Assembly (NCBI GenBank): GCA_023525975.1
Contig: CM042032.1
Location: forward strand, 20,838,001 to 20,902,000
Length of the DNA: 64,000 bases
Reading direction: 5' to 3'
Source: Smallanthus sonchifolius
Lineage: Eukaryota; Streptophyta; Magnoliopsida; Asterales; Asteraceae
Part shown: piece after piece, positions 1 through 11,565 of the stretch
How the letters are laid out: every line of letters begins with the position of its first letter
Numbering within the stretch: the first letter of the stretch is position 1
Program-made: the position numbers and the translations under genes
Notes under the pieces: model-generated
The model's input: only the letters and a program-made list of their open reading frames with translations
What the model was told of the DNA's origin: nothing
Databases searched by the model: none

Positions 1-731
1 GATTTGGCAAAATAAATCGAGGGATCCTGGATATGCTCCATATTAGTCTCTTTCTTCTTCATATTCATGTCATGTGACTGAATCTTCCCTAGGACTTCTT
101 CAAGAGACATGGTTTTGTACTTAACATTTTCTTTGATCAAAACTGTATACACATCAAACTTTGATGGTAAAGCCTCCAAGAATTTATCATTGATTTCCTC
201 AGTCTCATATACCACAGATGCACTAGCCAGTTCACTAAGAAGATGATAGAATCTTGTAGCAAGATCATCCAAAGATTCATTTTGAAAATGTTTAAAAACT
301 AGGAACTACTTCTTTAGTAACTCTTTTCTACTTTTCTTCATATCTAAACTCCCTTCACACCTTTTCTGTAATGCTTCCCACAGTTGTTGAGAAGACTTGA
401 ACTGTTTAAAACTATGATAAATTTCCTTTGGTAGAGACATCGAAATGCTAGCCATTGCTTTCTTTTCCCGATCAAATAACAATTTATCTTCAGTAGTTAA
501 AGCTGACACTGGTTTCGGAACATCATCCTTTCCCATCTATGAATAAGTAGGATGCGTATATCCTTCCAAAATTGGAATCCACAAACTAGTATCGGTAAAA
601 GATACGAATTAGTCAAACCGATCTTTCCAATTTGAATAATCAGCTAGATTCAGCAACTTCGGAGGTTTTTGAGATGTACCAATCTCATTATCATAACTGA
701 ACATGTTTGTGACTTGAACCATATTTGCCAT
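1..731 (-). pseudogene. Cop-1 gag (Ty1/Copia), decayed, 3' end outside window
   Basis: N-terminal part of a Copia gag, the capsid protein of the retrotransposon particle, read on the minus strand from the ATG at 731-729 to the window edge. The translated frame is closely related to the gag of Cop-4 at 51708; both share a GKDDVPK...LTTE segment and the LWEALQKRCEG motif of the Copia gag domain. The frame stays open in one register but is hit by stops: TAA and TAG between about 540 and 615, and TAG at 308-306. The first and third fall where Cop-4 has glutamine, the second where it has tryptophan, consistent with C-to-T decay. Protease, integrase and RT lie beyond the left edge. The start is chosen because both families begin gag with M-A-N-M-V-Q-V. 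Confidence 0.85.
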
Positions 732-1282
732 GTTAAAAAAAATTTTCTGAAAAATTTCTAAGTATTGAACAGTTTTACCCTCAGGCGAACTTAATAATTT
801 CGCTTTAGTGAGTACTAAGCGAACTTGAGATCAGGCGAACAAGACAAGTTCGCTTAAGGAGGAAATCCGGTAAGTTCGCTTAAAAATGTGAGAAGCGAAC
901 TTAATAAGTTCGCTTGCTAAGTTCGCCTGCACAGGAACTCAGCAAGTTCACTTAAACTGTTGTAACAGATTCAAAAGAATCTTCACCCAAACACGAACCG
1001 AAAACTTCAAAAATCATGATTTCTCAGCGAATTGATGGAATTTAAGGAAATTGAACCGTAGGATTATGAATTTTATCAAATAGAACAGTTCTATCGGACT
1101 AATTTCGTCAAAAACACTTCCAAAAACACGAATTTAGCAGAGAAACGATCTTCAAGAACTTGAAAAACTCCATTGTTGCAGAAACTTCAAAAATGTTGAA
1201 TTTCTTGTCGAATTATACACAAAAACCGTCACTAATCACCGAGAATCGTACTTAATTCACGAGCATAAGCTCTGATACCACT
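732..1282 (-). other. Cop-1 untranslated leader with GCGAACTT/AAGTTCGC repeats
   Basis: Non-coding stretch between the primer-binding site and gag. Positions about 780-955 hold several copies of the half-palindromes GCGAACTT and AAGTTCGC that also occur in this element's LTR. No credible ORF. Confidence 0.7.
1269..1280 (-). promoter_or_regulatory. Cop-1 primer-binding site (tRNA-Met type)
   Basis: The minus strand reads TGGTATCAGAGC, two bases after the LTR end ACCTACA. This complements the 3' end of plant methionine tRNA and primes minus-strand DNA synthesis. Confidence 0.9.
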
Positions 1283-1757
1283 TGTAGGTCCAGGTAACTC
1301 AACTACTGATCGAACTCGTGATATGACGTTTCTATAACACGAAGTGCGGAATCCTTCGTGTTAACGTTTGTATACTAACCGACAATTCAAACAACACGCG
1401 TAAATAAACTTCTCAAATATATTCAGATTCACAATGGTTTACAGACTCAATCAGACAAATCATTCTCTCTGTTCTGTTCTAATCTGTCTTGTCTAATGAC
1501 TCTGTAAACACATATATATAGAAACTAACCTGCTGTATGCGAACTTATTAAGTTCGCCTGAAACAGACTAAGCGAACTTAACAAGTTCGCCTCAGTTAGA
1601 CCTAAGCGAACTTATTAAGTTCGCCTCTGATAGACCAGGCGAACTTAGGTACACTTGTAAAAACACTTAGCAACTTTATACAATTACCTAGCAAAAACAT
1701 AAAGATATAAAATCTAACTATTACAAGCTTTTGTCATTACAAATCTATGTCCTAACA
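1283..1757 (-). repeat. Cop-1 5' LTR (475 bp)
   Basis: Plus-strand sequence starts TGTAGGTCC and ends CCTAACA, so on the minus strand the LTR is TGTTAGG...GGACCTACA with TG/CA ends, abutting the primer-binding site. Three GCGAACTT(TA or AC)AAGTTCGC-type palindromes lie at 1539-1557, 1572-1590 and 1606-1624. A TATATATA run at about 1512-1521 lies just downstream on the minus strand and is the likely core promoter. The candidate target duplication next to it is TGAAT (1758-1762); its partner is outside the window. Confidence 0.9.
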
Positions 1758-2923
1758 TGAATTCTATTTGTTAACTAGCGTGATGACATTGAATTCCTTG
1801 TCTTATAGAACGAAATGGCAAGGAGTGGAAACGGAAGGCGTGGTGGGGGCCATACCGGTGGTCGTACCGATGGTCGTAATGGTGCGCGCGGCAGGACCCC
1901 TGCGCGCCAAGAGTACAGTGAAGAAGGAAGTGTTCACACTGAGCCAGAAGTTAGTATGCACGGGATTAGCCGACTCATGTCGAAGAACAACAATTCACTT
2001 TTGAACCGGAAGTGAGAGCCGCTCTGGCACGCGAGTTCACTGAGTTGATGAGGGCTTCTTTGCCAGGACTGTTGACAGAAGCGTTAAAGAAGGCTAGTGA
2101 GACGGATGGGTCTAACACTGCGGTTGGTACCCCGAACACTGAGGCAGTTAACGCACCGCTTACCTGTGGTTGCGACTATAAGTCCTTTAAGGCATGTGAC
2201 CCGCCGGTCCTGACTTGAAAGAAAGACGCGGTGGCTACTTTTGATTGGGTAATCCGTATGGAAGCTGTCATTCATTTGAGCGAATGCCACTCAAACCAGG
2301 TTGTGAAGTATGCTGCTAACTCCTTGAGGGAGGAAGCATCTCATTGGTGGGAGGGAGTGCGTCAAGCCAAGGGGGACGAGGCTGTCGATGCAATGATGGG
2401 GAATGATCTAAAAACTCCGGTGATCAAGAATTTCTGTCCAAGGAATGAGATCGAGAAGGGAGAAAGGGAATTTCTGGGGTTCATGACGCACCGGCAGTAC
2501 ACTACCCGATTCAATGAACTGGCACGTCTGGTGCCACATCTTGTCACAAATGAGGAGAGGAAGATTGCCTACTACATTCAAGGGCTGCCGGACTAGGTCC
2601 TCACTTATGTTAAGGAAAATGACCTACGATTCGGTAGTAGAACTAAGTGGTGTGGTGTTTGATGATCTGACATTGAATGTCGTTGCCTTGAAGAGCCTAA
2701 GAAGAAACTGGGTTTTCCCGCTAAGCGATCGGGTGGGCAATTATTTGGAGCTCGGGACAAACAGGACAGGGTAGGCGAGACGGCAGTCTGTGGAATATGT
2801 GGGGTAAGGCATGCGGGTGAATGTCGGCTAGGGTCAAATCTACGCTTTAAATGCGGCAAGACCGGACACTACTCCCGTGAATGCCCACACGGCTTCAAAT
2901 GCTACAACTGTGGGGAGAGTGGT
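1758..2923 (+). pseudogene. Gyp-1 gag (Ty3/Gypsy), decayed, split by LARD-1
   Basis: Gag of an old Gypsy element. It starts at the ATG at 1815 (MARSGNGRRGGG...) with an Arg/Gly-rich N terminus. A frameshift near 1960-2010 moves the frame. Around 2231-2593 is the retrotransposon gag core, recognisable by SHWWEGV, FCPRNE, YTTRFNELARLVPHLV and the YIQGLP end. Stops interrupt at 2216 (TGA) and 2594 (TAG). From 2771 in the same frame there are three zinc-knuckle-like segments (CGICGVRHAGEC; KCGKTGHYSREC with its first Cys lost; CYNCGESG), the last cut in the middle by the LARD-1 insertion. The missing half, GHMRREC, resumes at 11568 directly after the GTGGT duplication. Confidence 0.85.
2919..2923. 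repeat. Target-site duplication of LARD-1 (left copy GTGGT)
   Basis: GTGGT immediately precedes the LTR start TGTAAC and is repeated at 11566-11570 after the LTR end TGACA. Removing one copy rejoins the zinc knuckle of Gyp-1 in frame. Confidence 0.95.
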
Positions 2924-5395
2924 TGTAACATTTCTGATTTTTAGTATTAGTATTTCAATTCAATGTAACGCATTTTAAACCAAATTCTCGTGCATTGTCT
3001 TATTATATCTTTCGCCATAAATTAAATGCAATGACTCAATACAAATCCGCAAGTTTTACTCAGTTATATGTAATTAACCTCTATACAAGTAACTATTTTA
3101 TACAAACATGTCAAAACTAAAGTTACAAGGACTAAAGTTGAAAAATATCAAGAAACTCTTAGTAAGCACGGTCGCGTCTCGTCCTGGCACGGTCGCGCCA
3201 AGTGTTTCGGCACGGTCGCGCGACTTGCTTCAGAACGATCGCGCCCGGTGTCTAGGCACGGTCGCGGCTATCTTGGCACGGTCGCGCCTGCGTACCAGTT
3301 GAAACGTAATTGTGACTTTAATCACCCGATCGTTTGAATTCAAAACCGTTTTACGTTTTATTCTCATTAACCAAGAAAATAATACTACCAATTATTCCCT
3401 TTACGACCAATTAATCCAGAATTCGTTTAGCCTCAAAGGATTTTATCTCAAGGCCACAAATCCTCTCTACAATCCGAATGCTCTCGAGCAATCCATCACT
3501 ATACGATATACTACCCTCTCTAGGACACCCGAAGCCATTGAAACAGTCGGAGTTGCAGCAGAAGGCACCGGAGACCACTCCTGTCATCGTCGGAAATCTT
3601 CCCTACCCTAGGCCATCAATTCATGGTCTTGCAGGGTAATCGAAACCTTCTAAACTATCTATTTATTCTTTAGATCAAAATCCCTAATTCAATTTCGGCT
3701 TTCAATATCGAAATCTACTCGAACCCGAAACCGTATTTTCATTTAAAATAGTTTAACCGAATCCGGTTCTAAACATGTTTTAAACACAATTAACCTGTAC
3801 CAAAAGACTCATAAGAACCTTGTTAATGAAAGCCCTATGCATTCCAGTTCTATAAATATAAAAATCATTCAATTTGTTCCTGTTTTGAAAGAGACACGGT
3901 CGCGCTAATCATATAGCGCGATCGTGCCTCGGGAGACGCGGTCGTGCCTCGGGAGACGCGGTCTTGTCAACTTCCAGCACGGTCGTGCCTCCTGCTCAGA
4001 CCTTGTCATGCTCGTTGGCTAGACCTGGTCGTGCCAAGTGATTTGGCCAGTTGTCCTCTGTTTGACCAACGCGGTCGCGCCCTGTCCAGAACGGTCGCGC
4101 CCGACCAAGCACGATCGTGCCCTTCCCTGGCACGGTCGTGTGTGTTGGCAGAATGTTTATATTTTTATATTTTAAAAAAAATTAATATTCCAGAGTTGTT
4201 TTTAAAATAAAAGTAATTAAATTTAAAAATCTGTATTATCTTTATTTAGAAAAGATCAAATGTTTAATCTTAAAATAAAAGAGAATTATTTAAAGTCCAA
4301 CATTTAATTTATAAACCCTACACTTAATAATATTTTAATGTCTAAGTTACACTTTATAAATAAATGAATAGAGTAATAATTATTTATTTGATTTATATTT
4401 GAACAAAATCATCTATTTAGTTATACTTAAATATATCTAATACTTACATCATTTTCATAAACAATAATTATCTAATTTACTTATTTAATTATTTCAAACT
4501 CAAACTTTATTCAAAATATTCTAAAAATATTCATTTCAAATCTTCCATTTTATACAATACTTTCTAGTACCAATCACTAACTTTATCCAATTCAACCTTA
4601 GACTTAGACTTAGACTATTGTGCATTATTAATGCAATATACATTACACTCTAGGTTAACATTGTGCAATACAAGGATCACATTACTATCTAGTATCTCGT
4701 GTTAGCTACGCCTTCGATACAAGTGAGTATTTCATAGCCCCTTTTACTCTTTTACACTTTTGGGGTGAAACATGAACTATATACAAAATTACATGTTTAC
4801 ATTTACACAAACAATACAAGTACAAATCCTATTTACATTCATGTGTGCAAATTTGAGCTTTATGCCCGAGTGCTAGTTGTGCTAACTTTTGTATGCGATT
4901 ATGTGCAATCATTAACTATACAAGCCGACGGTTTTCAATGATAGATCTATTGAGTCTGACAAACCCACCTTGTTGAGGTGATTGATACCGACAACACAAT
5001 TTTGCATGCTAGTTACAAAGGTTTGATTGTACTTGGTTTCACAATAGCTGCTACCCATAAATGCCTTATTTATCATGTTATGTAAGAATTTGTTTTACAA
5101 ACTATATACTATCCATATACAAACCTGTTTTATACTCACCAACTTTTTAGTTTACCTTATTTTATTCATGTTTCAGGTGCTTTCATATGAGCTAGATCAA
5201 GACATGCTACACATAAGCTTTGGACCTAGTTAATATTAAATCAAAGACAAATTGTATTTCATTATGTACTTTGAACTTGTTTCATGTTTGTTTGAATGTA
5301 AATGGATTTAATATATTACAATCTAGTCAACCTTGTGCTCATGAACAGTCTACATGTCCCGCCCCGATGATTCCGCCGTCGGTTGGGGTGTGACA
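2924..5395 (+). repeat. LARD-1 5' LTR (2472 bp)
   Basis: TGTAACATTT...GGTGTGACA. It holds GC-rich clusters of near-palindromic CACGGTCGCG/CACGGTCGTG units at about 3168-3295 and 3896-4142, within otherwise AT-rich sequence. It is longer than its partner mainly because of extra units in the first cluster (about 3170-3230). A TATAAATATA at about 3852 is a possible core promoter. An intron-like unit lies at 4723-5176. Confidence 0.93.
4723..5176 (+). other. Putative intron inside LARD-1 5' LTR
   Basis: Consensus 5' splice site CAA|GTGAGT at 4723 and 3' splice site TTTATTCATGTTTCAG| ending at 5176 (454 bp). The same pair recurs at 10894-11346 in the 3' LTR and in the LTRs of Tek-1, Tek-2 and Tek-3. 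Splicing is inferred, not shown. Confidence 0.55.
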
Positions 5396-5398
5396 GAT

Positions 5399-5410
5399 TG
5401 GTATCAGAGC
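5399..5410 (+). promoter_or_regulatory. LARD-1 primer-binding site
   Basis: TGGTATCAGAGC, three bases after the LTR end; methionine-tRNA type. Confidence 0.92.
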
Positions 5411-6290
5411 CTTGGTTATAGGGAACTAGGTTATTAGACACTCTTGACCTAGACTATAACTTTAGGACACCCATACAATGCCATGCTACTACAAGTTACA
5501 TTTTCAATTCCTGTATGATTATCTTTACATGCTATCATAAGTATTTGCACCATATGATACAATACATAATGACTTATGTGTCACACTACTTGATAACTCT
5601 CGTGCTTACACTCATTACTACCTACATGCTATATGATTATTTCCCATGTGAATATCTTTACACGTTATACTATATGATTACATCACATGATACAATACTC
5701 AATATTTGTGTGTCACATTACCTGCCAACTTTTTCTTCTATTCATTGCTACCTACTTAATTTATTTAAAACACTATCCTAAGTTTAACACACACACATAC
5801 ACACCAAAATCATTCATACTCCTTTGGACCCAAATATATGATACCATTACCCTTTATGAGCAAAGACTTAAACTTTTGGGATGCCCATCAACAATAAACT
5901 AAGAAGCCCACCTATTTCCAAGAAGAAGAAGCCCGCTGAAATGCATAAACCTTACCTTTGGGCCTCAAAGCCCAGTCCACAACAATTCCCATCATAACCA
6001 TGAGCCCAAAAATAGTGTTATTAATACATGATGGCTGGAAGAGTGTGTAAGCCCATGAGGAATTCTGGCAAAGGAAAGATAGGATACTTAAGTGTGTCTT
6101 AGTGACCCACCCCTCTTTCCTGGGAATTCTCCTCAGGGATACACTACTTATAGGTCAAGTGTACTCCTAAAATACTATTGTGAAGACTCGGCGTTATGAC
6201 TAGTCAAACTCTAAACCTATTAGAACTCCTACGTTTGACACTCAGTATTTATTTATCACTTACAACCTTTCCATTTTTTTCCTGCTAAGC
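5411..6290 (+). other. LARD-1 leader, non-coding
   Basis: The first bases (to about 5480) match the Tek-2 leader from 38227 onward. Further on only scattered similarity remains. Short ORFs here are AT-rich noise. I see no conserved protein. Confidence 0.6.
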
Positions 6291-6818
6291 ATGGACTCCT
6301 ACCCTCCTACCTCCCCGGTATGCCGTCCCGAAGAAGAGTCAGATTGGGAAGAAGACACCGGATCACCTGTACATCGATCACCAACACTCGCAGCTGCTAG
6401 ACCAAGGTTTGATGTAAGGGTAGATTGGATTAGGAACACCGGCCCAAGACTTCAAACACCTGGATCAGCCGCGCCCAGAAACCCGTATCAGACACCCCAT
6501 CCCCACAATCAACTACCACACCCACTAAGAGACCCATATCTAATGTCCGACCCGTATTACTCTAATCCTTGAGTAGGGCATATCATGGCACTCACTAGTA
6601 CTGTCGAATTTCCAATCAATGACAAGCACCAATATGTAAGGACCTCAGAATTTGAGAGGCAAAGAATGGATCAAGGGTTAATGCACGACCTGCAAGGGCA
6701 AGGAATGAATAGCATAGCAAACCAATTAGAGTACCAAAAGGAACTAATCTCCAACCTCGAAGCGGTGCTCGCCTTGGAAATTACCCTCCTTCTAGTGGAA
6801 AGCTACAGGAGGCGTTAA
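6291..6818 (+). pseudogene. Unrecognised LARD-1 reading frame, possible gag remnant
   Basis: A 176-codon frame interrupted by one in-frame TGA at 6570-6572. The first part (MDSYPPTSPVCRPEEESDWE...) is rich in Pro, Arg and acidic residues. The second part (from an ATG at 6585) is polar and partly helical-looking (FERQRMDQGLM...LEYQKELISNLEAVL). Its position, about 900 bp after the primer-binding site, is where gag starts in relatives. I cannot align it to the Tekay gag core, and it has no CCHC knuckle. It could be a diverged gag N terminus, captured host sequence or chance. Base composition is clearly more balanced than the AT-rich sequence downstream. Confidence 0.4.
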
Positions 6819-7178
6819 CAGGATTATTGCTCGTATTCATTTTGGTTTGAGAACCATTTCCCTGTGTTTTGAATACGTTTCAGTTTTTCTAAATTTTATA
6901 TTTTCCAAAGTTATTATTCATAAATTCAATACGTTGAGTGTGAATTACACCCATCATATTTTCATCAAAATTTCTCAAGTATCACCTTCTTCATTCAATA
7001 CGATTTAGTACACTACCAATAACCTCCTTCATAAACAAATCATCCTATTGTTCGATTTAAACAAAATCTCGTTATCCTTTTCAAACAAAATGTTTATCAA
7101 ACTTTTAGATAGTATAAAAAAAAAACATAAATTTTCCACAAAACTTTTATAAGGAAAGTTAATACAACCGATTTTATA

Positions 7179-7180
<2 letters not shown>

Positions 7181-7214
<34 letters not shown>

Positions 7215-7219
7215 TATAT
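7181..7219. repeat. (TA)n microsatellite
   Basis: Nearly uninterrupted TA dinucleotides, with one extra A near 7210. Confidence 0.9.
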
Positions 7220-8057
7220 ATTATTTCGAATTGATAAATAATTATGGTTTCCCTCGTTTAAGTAAATATTTCTAAACCCGGGCTAAATTAATATACTACA
7301 AATTGTTTAGCCAATAATTCCGCTTAAAAATATTCTCTTATTGATAGTTGAGAATTTAAATTAAAAGATTTTTTTCCCATAAATTGTCTACTTATTTAAA
7401 TTATGTGATCTAGTGGCTTCATTACTATATATATCCACAATCAAGAATAATTTACCACTTCCTATTTTCAAACATAGATCAGTAATTGCAAACACATTTT
7501 CCCCGAAAATTTTCAGAACCTCCTCGTTACCTTTCACTTGTCACTTCAAGAGACGATCGAATAGCGTAAACGTTAACCCCCCATCAATCTCAATGAGATT
7601 TAAGAGCTACAGCCTAACTACCACATTATACAGGAACGTCAAACAACATGCTTGTCCGCAACACTCGGTCACATGCAAAACCCGTTAGTATACATCACAC
7701 ACGAAGTCCAACAACTTACGTATACACGTTCACAATATACTCAACGCAACCACATGGTACATGAAATTCAATTATTCTCAATATACCCAATGCTACACAA
7801 ATTACATTATACAAGAAACCAGTTTTCCTACAAATCATAATTTACTGGATTGATCACATAACACACGAAACATGTTAATTTACAACACACATGCTACCGG
7901 ATTGAGCACATAATACACGAAACTTAGTTGTTTGCGATATACGTGATACATAACAATTGTTTGATTGATACATAATTCTAGACTGACCACATTAAACATG
8001 AAACTCATTTAGTTACAAAGTGCATCATACTAAACATTACACATTATGCAGTACACA

Positions 8058-8220
8058 TGATACTATGTTGTTTACATTACACGTGAGAGCATATTGATTT
8101 ACAAAATACATGATGTTAAGTCGTCAACGCCATACATGAAATACATTTCCTATAGTACAAGTGATACTATGTTGTATACATTACATGTGAGAGCTCATTG
8201 ATTTACAAAGTACATAATAC
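8058..8220. repeat. Imperfect tandem repeat, about 104 bp period
   Basis: The block TGATACTATGTTGT...GTGAGAGC.CATTGATTTACAAA starts at 8058 and again at 8162. Weaker relatives containing ACATGAAAC/TTTACAA...ACACATGAT words extend over about 7640-8340. Confidence 0.65.
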
Positions 8221-9144
8221 TAGCTGTTCATGCTACACAAGAGACTTGTGTGTTTACTTTATACATGAAACGAAATTGCTTACAATTATTACAATTAGTT
8301 GATTACATTATACACAAGACATGGTCATGCACTTTGTTCACCAAAGTTGAAGACCATAATACATGGAAACGACTCGGGATTTGACGTATTCTTGTTCAAA
8401 CACGAGCAAACTAAGACACTTTAAGTTGTTCTACTTTACTACTCTTTAGTTGTGAACTTCCCTGCTTAAGGACATAGTTACTTGTTAGCGACTTTTATGT
8501 GTAAACAATAGACGTGATCATAGTGAAATTGTGCCCCCCCATACCCGCACACAACGAAAACGATCTATACGGACCATACGATGATTTGAATAATTACGAG
8601 TGCACACAGAATTATACAAATCAGCGCATGGAAACTATAGTGAAATGTTGTCGTGTGTTGTGATCTGAAACTTATCATGATGTGTAACAACGAAACTGAT
8701 GTAATGTGACAAGGGCATGGTGGATACGCCGATGGTACTCCATATATATAAGTGTCCTAACATATTATCATGAGTAGCGTTGTTTGTGTCAAGTGAAGCT
8801 TTGACCCAGACCAGTGTTTATGAAACCTTTACCCGCTAGCAACTTTGAGCCTATTAGACTATATCTTACACAAACTTTAGATTTCAAAATCTCATTAAAC
8901 TCATTCCAAATAATACATCTCACATGGAGAATTCAAAATTTCTATTCGACAGTCTCCTCCTTAAATTCATCTTAAAAAAAATTTCATTACCACCTTCGTA
9001 TACAACTTTCAGTATCAGGCCTAAGCTATGTCAACGGTTACACTCCCCAGAACCCAACAATCAAAATTCACCGAGAATCAAAAACTCCCTCCTCCTTCTC
9101 GATTTTGCAGCCTCCATTAGTTAAATTTCGGGACAAAATTCCCT

Positions 9145-9158
9145 TAACATGGGGAGAC
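9145..9158 (+). promoter_or_regulatory. LARD-1 polypurine-type tail before 3' LTR
   Basis: AACATGGGGAGAC directly precedes the 3' LTR start and matches the tail of Tek-2 at 43470-43481. It is the expected plus-strand priming site. Confidence 0.75.
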
Positions 9159-11565
9159 TGTAACATTTCTGATTTTTAGTATTAGTATTTCAATTCAAAG
9201 TAACGCATTTTAAACCAAATTCTCGTGCATTGTCTTATTATATCTTTCACCATAAATTAAATGCAATGACTCAATACAAATCCGCAAGTTTTACTCAGTT
9301 ATATGTAATTAACCTCTATACAAGTAACTATTTTATACAAACATGTCAAAACTAAAGTTACAAGGACTAAAGTTGAAAAATATCACGAAAACCTAAGTAA
9401 GCACGGTCGCGCGACTTGCTTCAGAACGATCGCGCCCGGTGTCTAGGCACGGTCGCGCCTATCTTGGCACGGTCGCGCCTGCGTACCAGTTGAAACGTAA
9501 TTGTGACTTTAATCACCCGATCGTTTGAATTCAAAACCGTTTTACGTTTTATTCTCATTAACCAAGAAAATAATACTACCAATTATTCCCTTTACGACCA
9601 ATTAATCCATAATTCGTTTAGCCTCAAAATATTTTATCTCAAGGCCACAAATCCTCTCTACAATCCGAATTCTCTCGAGCAATCCATCATTATACGATAT
9701 ACTACCCTCTCTGGGACACCCGAAGCCATTGAAACAGTCGGAGTTGCAGCAGAAGGCATCGGAGACCACTCATGTCATCGTCGGAAATCGTCCCTACCCT
9801 AGGCCATCAATTCATCGTCTTACAGGGTAATCGAAACCTTCTAAACTATCTATTTATTCTTTAGATCAAAAGCCCTAATTCAATTTCGACTTTCAATATC
9901 GAAATCTACTCGAACCCGAAACCGTATTTTCATTTAAAATAGTTTAACCGAATCCGGTTCTAAACATGTTTTAAACACAATTAACCTGTACCAAAAGACT
10001 CATAAGAACCTTGTTAATGAAAGCCCTATGCATTCCAGTTCTATAAATATAAAAATCATTCAATTCGTTCCTGTTTTGAAAGAGACACGGCCATGCAAAT
10101 CATATAGCGCGGTCGTGCCTCGGGAGACGCGGTCGTGTCAACTTCCAGCGCGGTCGTGCCTCCTGCTCAGACCTAGTCATGCTCGTTGGCTAGACCTGGT
10201 CGTGCCTAGTGATTTGGCCAGTTGTCCTCTGTTTGATCAACGAGGTCGCGCCCTGTCCAGAACGGTCGCGCCCGACCAAGCACGATCGTGCCCTTCCCTG
10301 GCACGGTCGTGTGTGTTGGCAGAATGTTTATATTTTTATATTTTTAAAACAATTAATATTCCATAGTTGTTTTTAAAATAAAAGTAATTAAATTTAAAAA
10401 TCAGTATTATCTTTATTTAGAAAAGATCAAATGTTTAATCTTAAAATAAAAGAGAATTATTTGAAGTCCAACATTTAATTTATAAACCCTACACTTAATA
10501 ATATTTTAATGTCTATGTTACACTTTATAAATAAATGAATAGTGTAATAATTATTTATTTGATTTATATTTGAACAAAAGCATCTATTTAGTTATACTTA
10601 AATACATCTAATACTTACATCATTTTCATAAACAATAATTATCTAATTTATTTATTTATCTATTTCAAACTCAAACTTTATTCAAAATATTCTAAAAATA
10701 TTCATTTCAAATCTTCCATTTTATACAATACTTTCAACTATCAATCACTAACTTTATCCAATTCAACCTTAGACTTAGACTTAGACTATTATGCATTATT
10801 AATGCAATATACATTACACTCTAGGTTAACATTGTGCAATACAAGGATCACATTACTATCTAGTATCTCGTGTTAGCTACGCCATCGATACAAGTGAGTA
10901 TTTCATAGCCCCTTTTACTCTTTTACACTTTTGGGGTGAAACATGAACTATATACAAATTACATGTTTACATTTACACAAACAATACAAGTACAAATCCT
11001 ATTTACATTCATGTGTGCAAATTTGAGCTTTATGCCCGAGTGCTATTTGTGCTAACTTTTGTATGAGATTATGTGCAATCATTAACTATACAAGCCGACG
11101 GTTTTCAATGATAGATCTATTGAGTCTGACAAACCCACCTTGTTTAGGTGATTGATACCGACAACATAATTTTGCATGCTAGTTACAAAGGTTTGATTGT
11201 ACTTGGTTACACAATAGCTGCTCCCCATAAATTCCTTATTTATCATGTTATGTAAGGATTTGTTTTACAAACTATATACTATCCATATACAAACCTGTGT
11301 TATACTCACCAACTTTTTAGTTGACCTTATTTTATTCATGTTTCAGGTGCTTTCATATGAGCTATATCAAGACATGCTACACATAGGCTTTGGACCTAGT
11401 TAATTTTAAATCAAAGACAAATTGTATTTCATTATGTACTTTGAACTTGTTTCATGTTTGTTTGAATGGAAATGGATTTAATATATTACAATCTAGTCAA
11501 CCTTGTGCTCATGAACAGTCTACATGTCCCGCCCCGATGATTCCGCCGTCGGTTGGGGTGTGACA
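9159..11565 (+). repeat. LARD-1 3' LTR (2407 bp)
   Basis: Near-identical copy of 2924-5395, lacking some CACGGTCGCG units. It carries the same intron-like unit at 10894-11346 (GTGAGT...TTTCAG). Confidence 0.93.

Larger units (their letters stand above)
6819..9144 (+). other. LARD-1 internal non-coding filler
   Basis: About 2.3 kb that replaces pol. It is AT-rich, contains a TA microsatellite (7181-7219) and a long run of degenerate repeats (about 7640-8340), and has no frame with retrotransposon motifs on either strand. Confidence 0.7.
2924..11565 (+). mobile_element. LARD-1: non-autonomous Tekay-type LTR retrotransposon, complete, 8.6 kb
   Basis: Complete element with two long LTRs (2472 and 2407 bp), TG/CA ends, GTGGT duplication, primer-binding site and polypurine tail. 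The 3.76 kb internal region encodes no recognisable gag, protease, RT or integrase. This fits the class called large retrotransposon derivatives (LARDs), moved in trans by enzymes of a relative. The likely helper lineage is Tek-2. Both LTRs start TGTAACATTTCTG and end with a CCGATGATTCCGCC...GGGGTGTGACA tail. Both have GATTGGTATCAGAGCC plus about 80 similar leader bases after the 5' LTR. Both have a TAAATTTCGGGAC(A/G)AAATTC...CATGGGGAGAC tail before the 3' LTR. Confidence 0.9.

Noticed and set aside
3108..3302. Small Arg/Ser-rich proteins in the LTRs (also 3944-4210, 10028-10366, 35918-36148, 43610-43993)
   Set aside because: They are translations of the CACGGTCGTG repeat clusters; repeat-number changes alter them freely and no start context or conservation supports coding.
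7413..7688. 91-codon ORF in LARD-1
   Set aside because: Ordinary composition for AT-rich non-coding sequence, no motif, and not found in relatives in the window.
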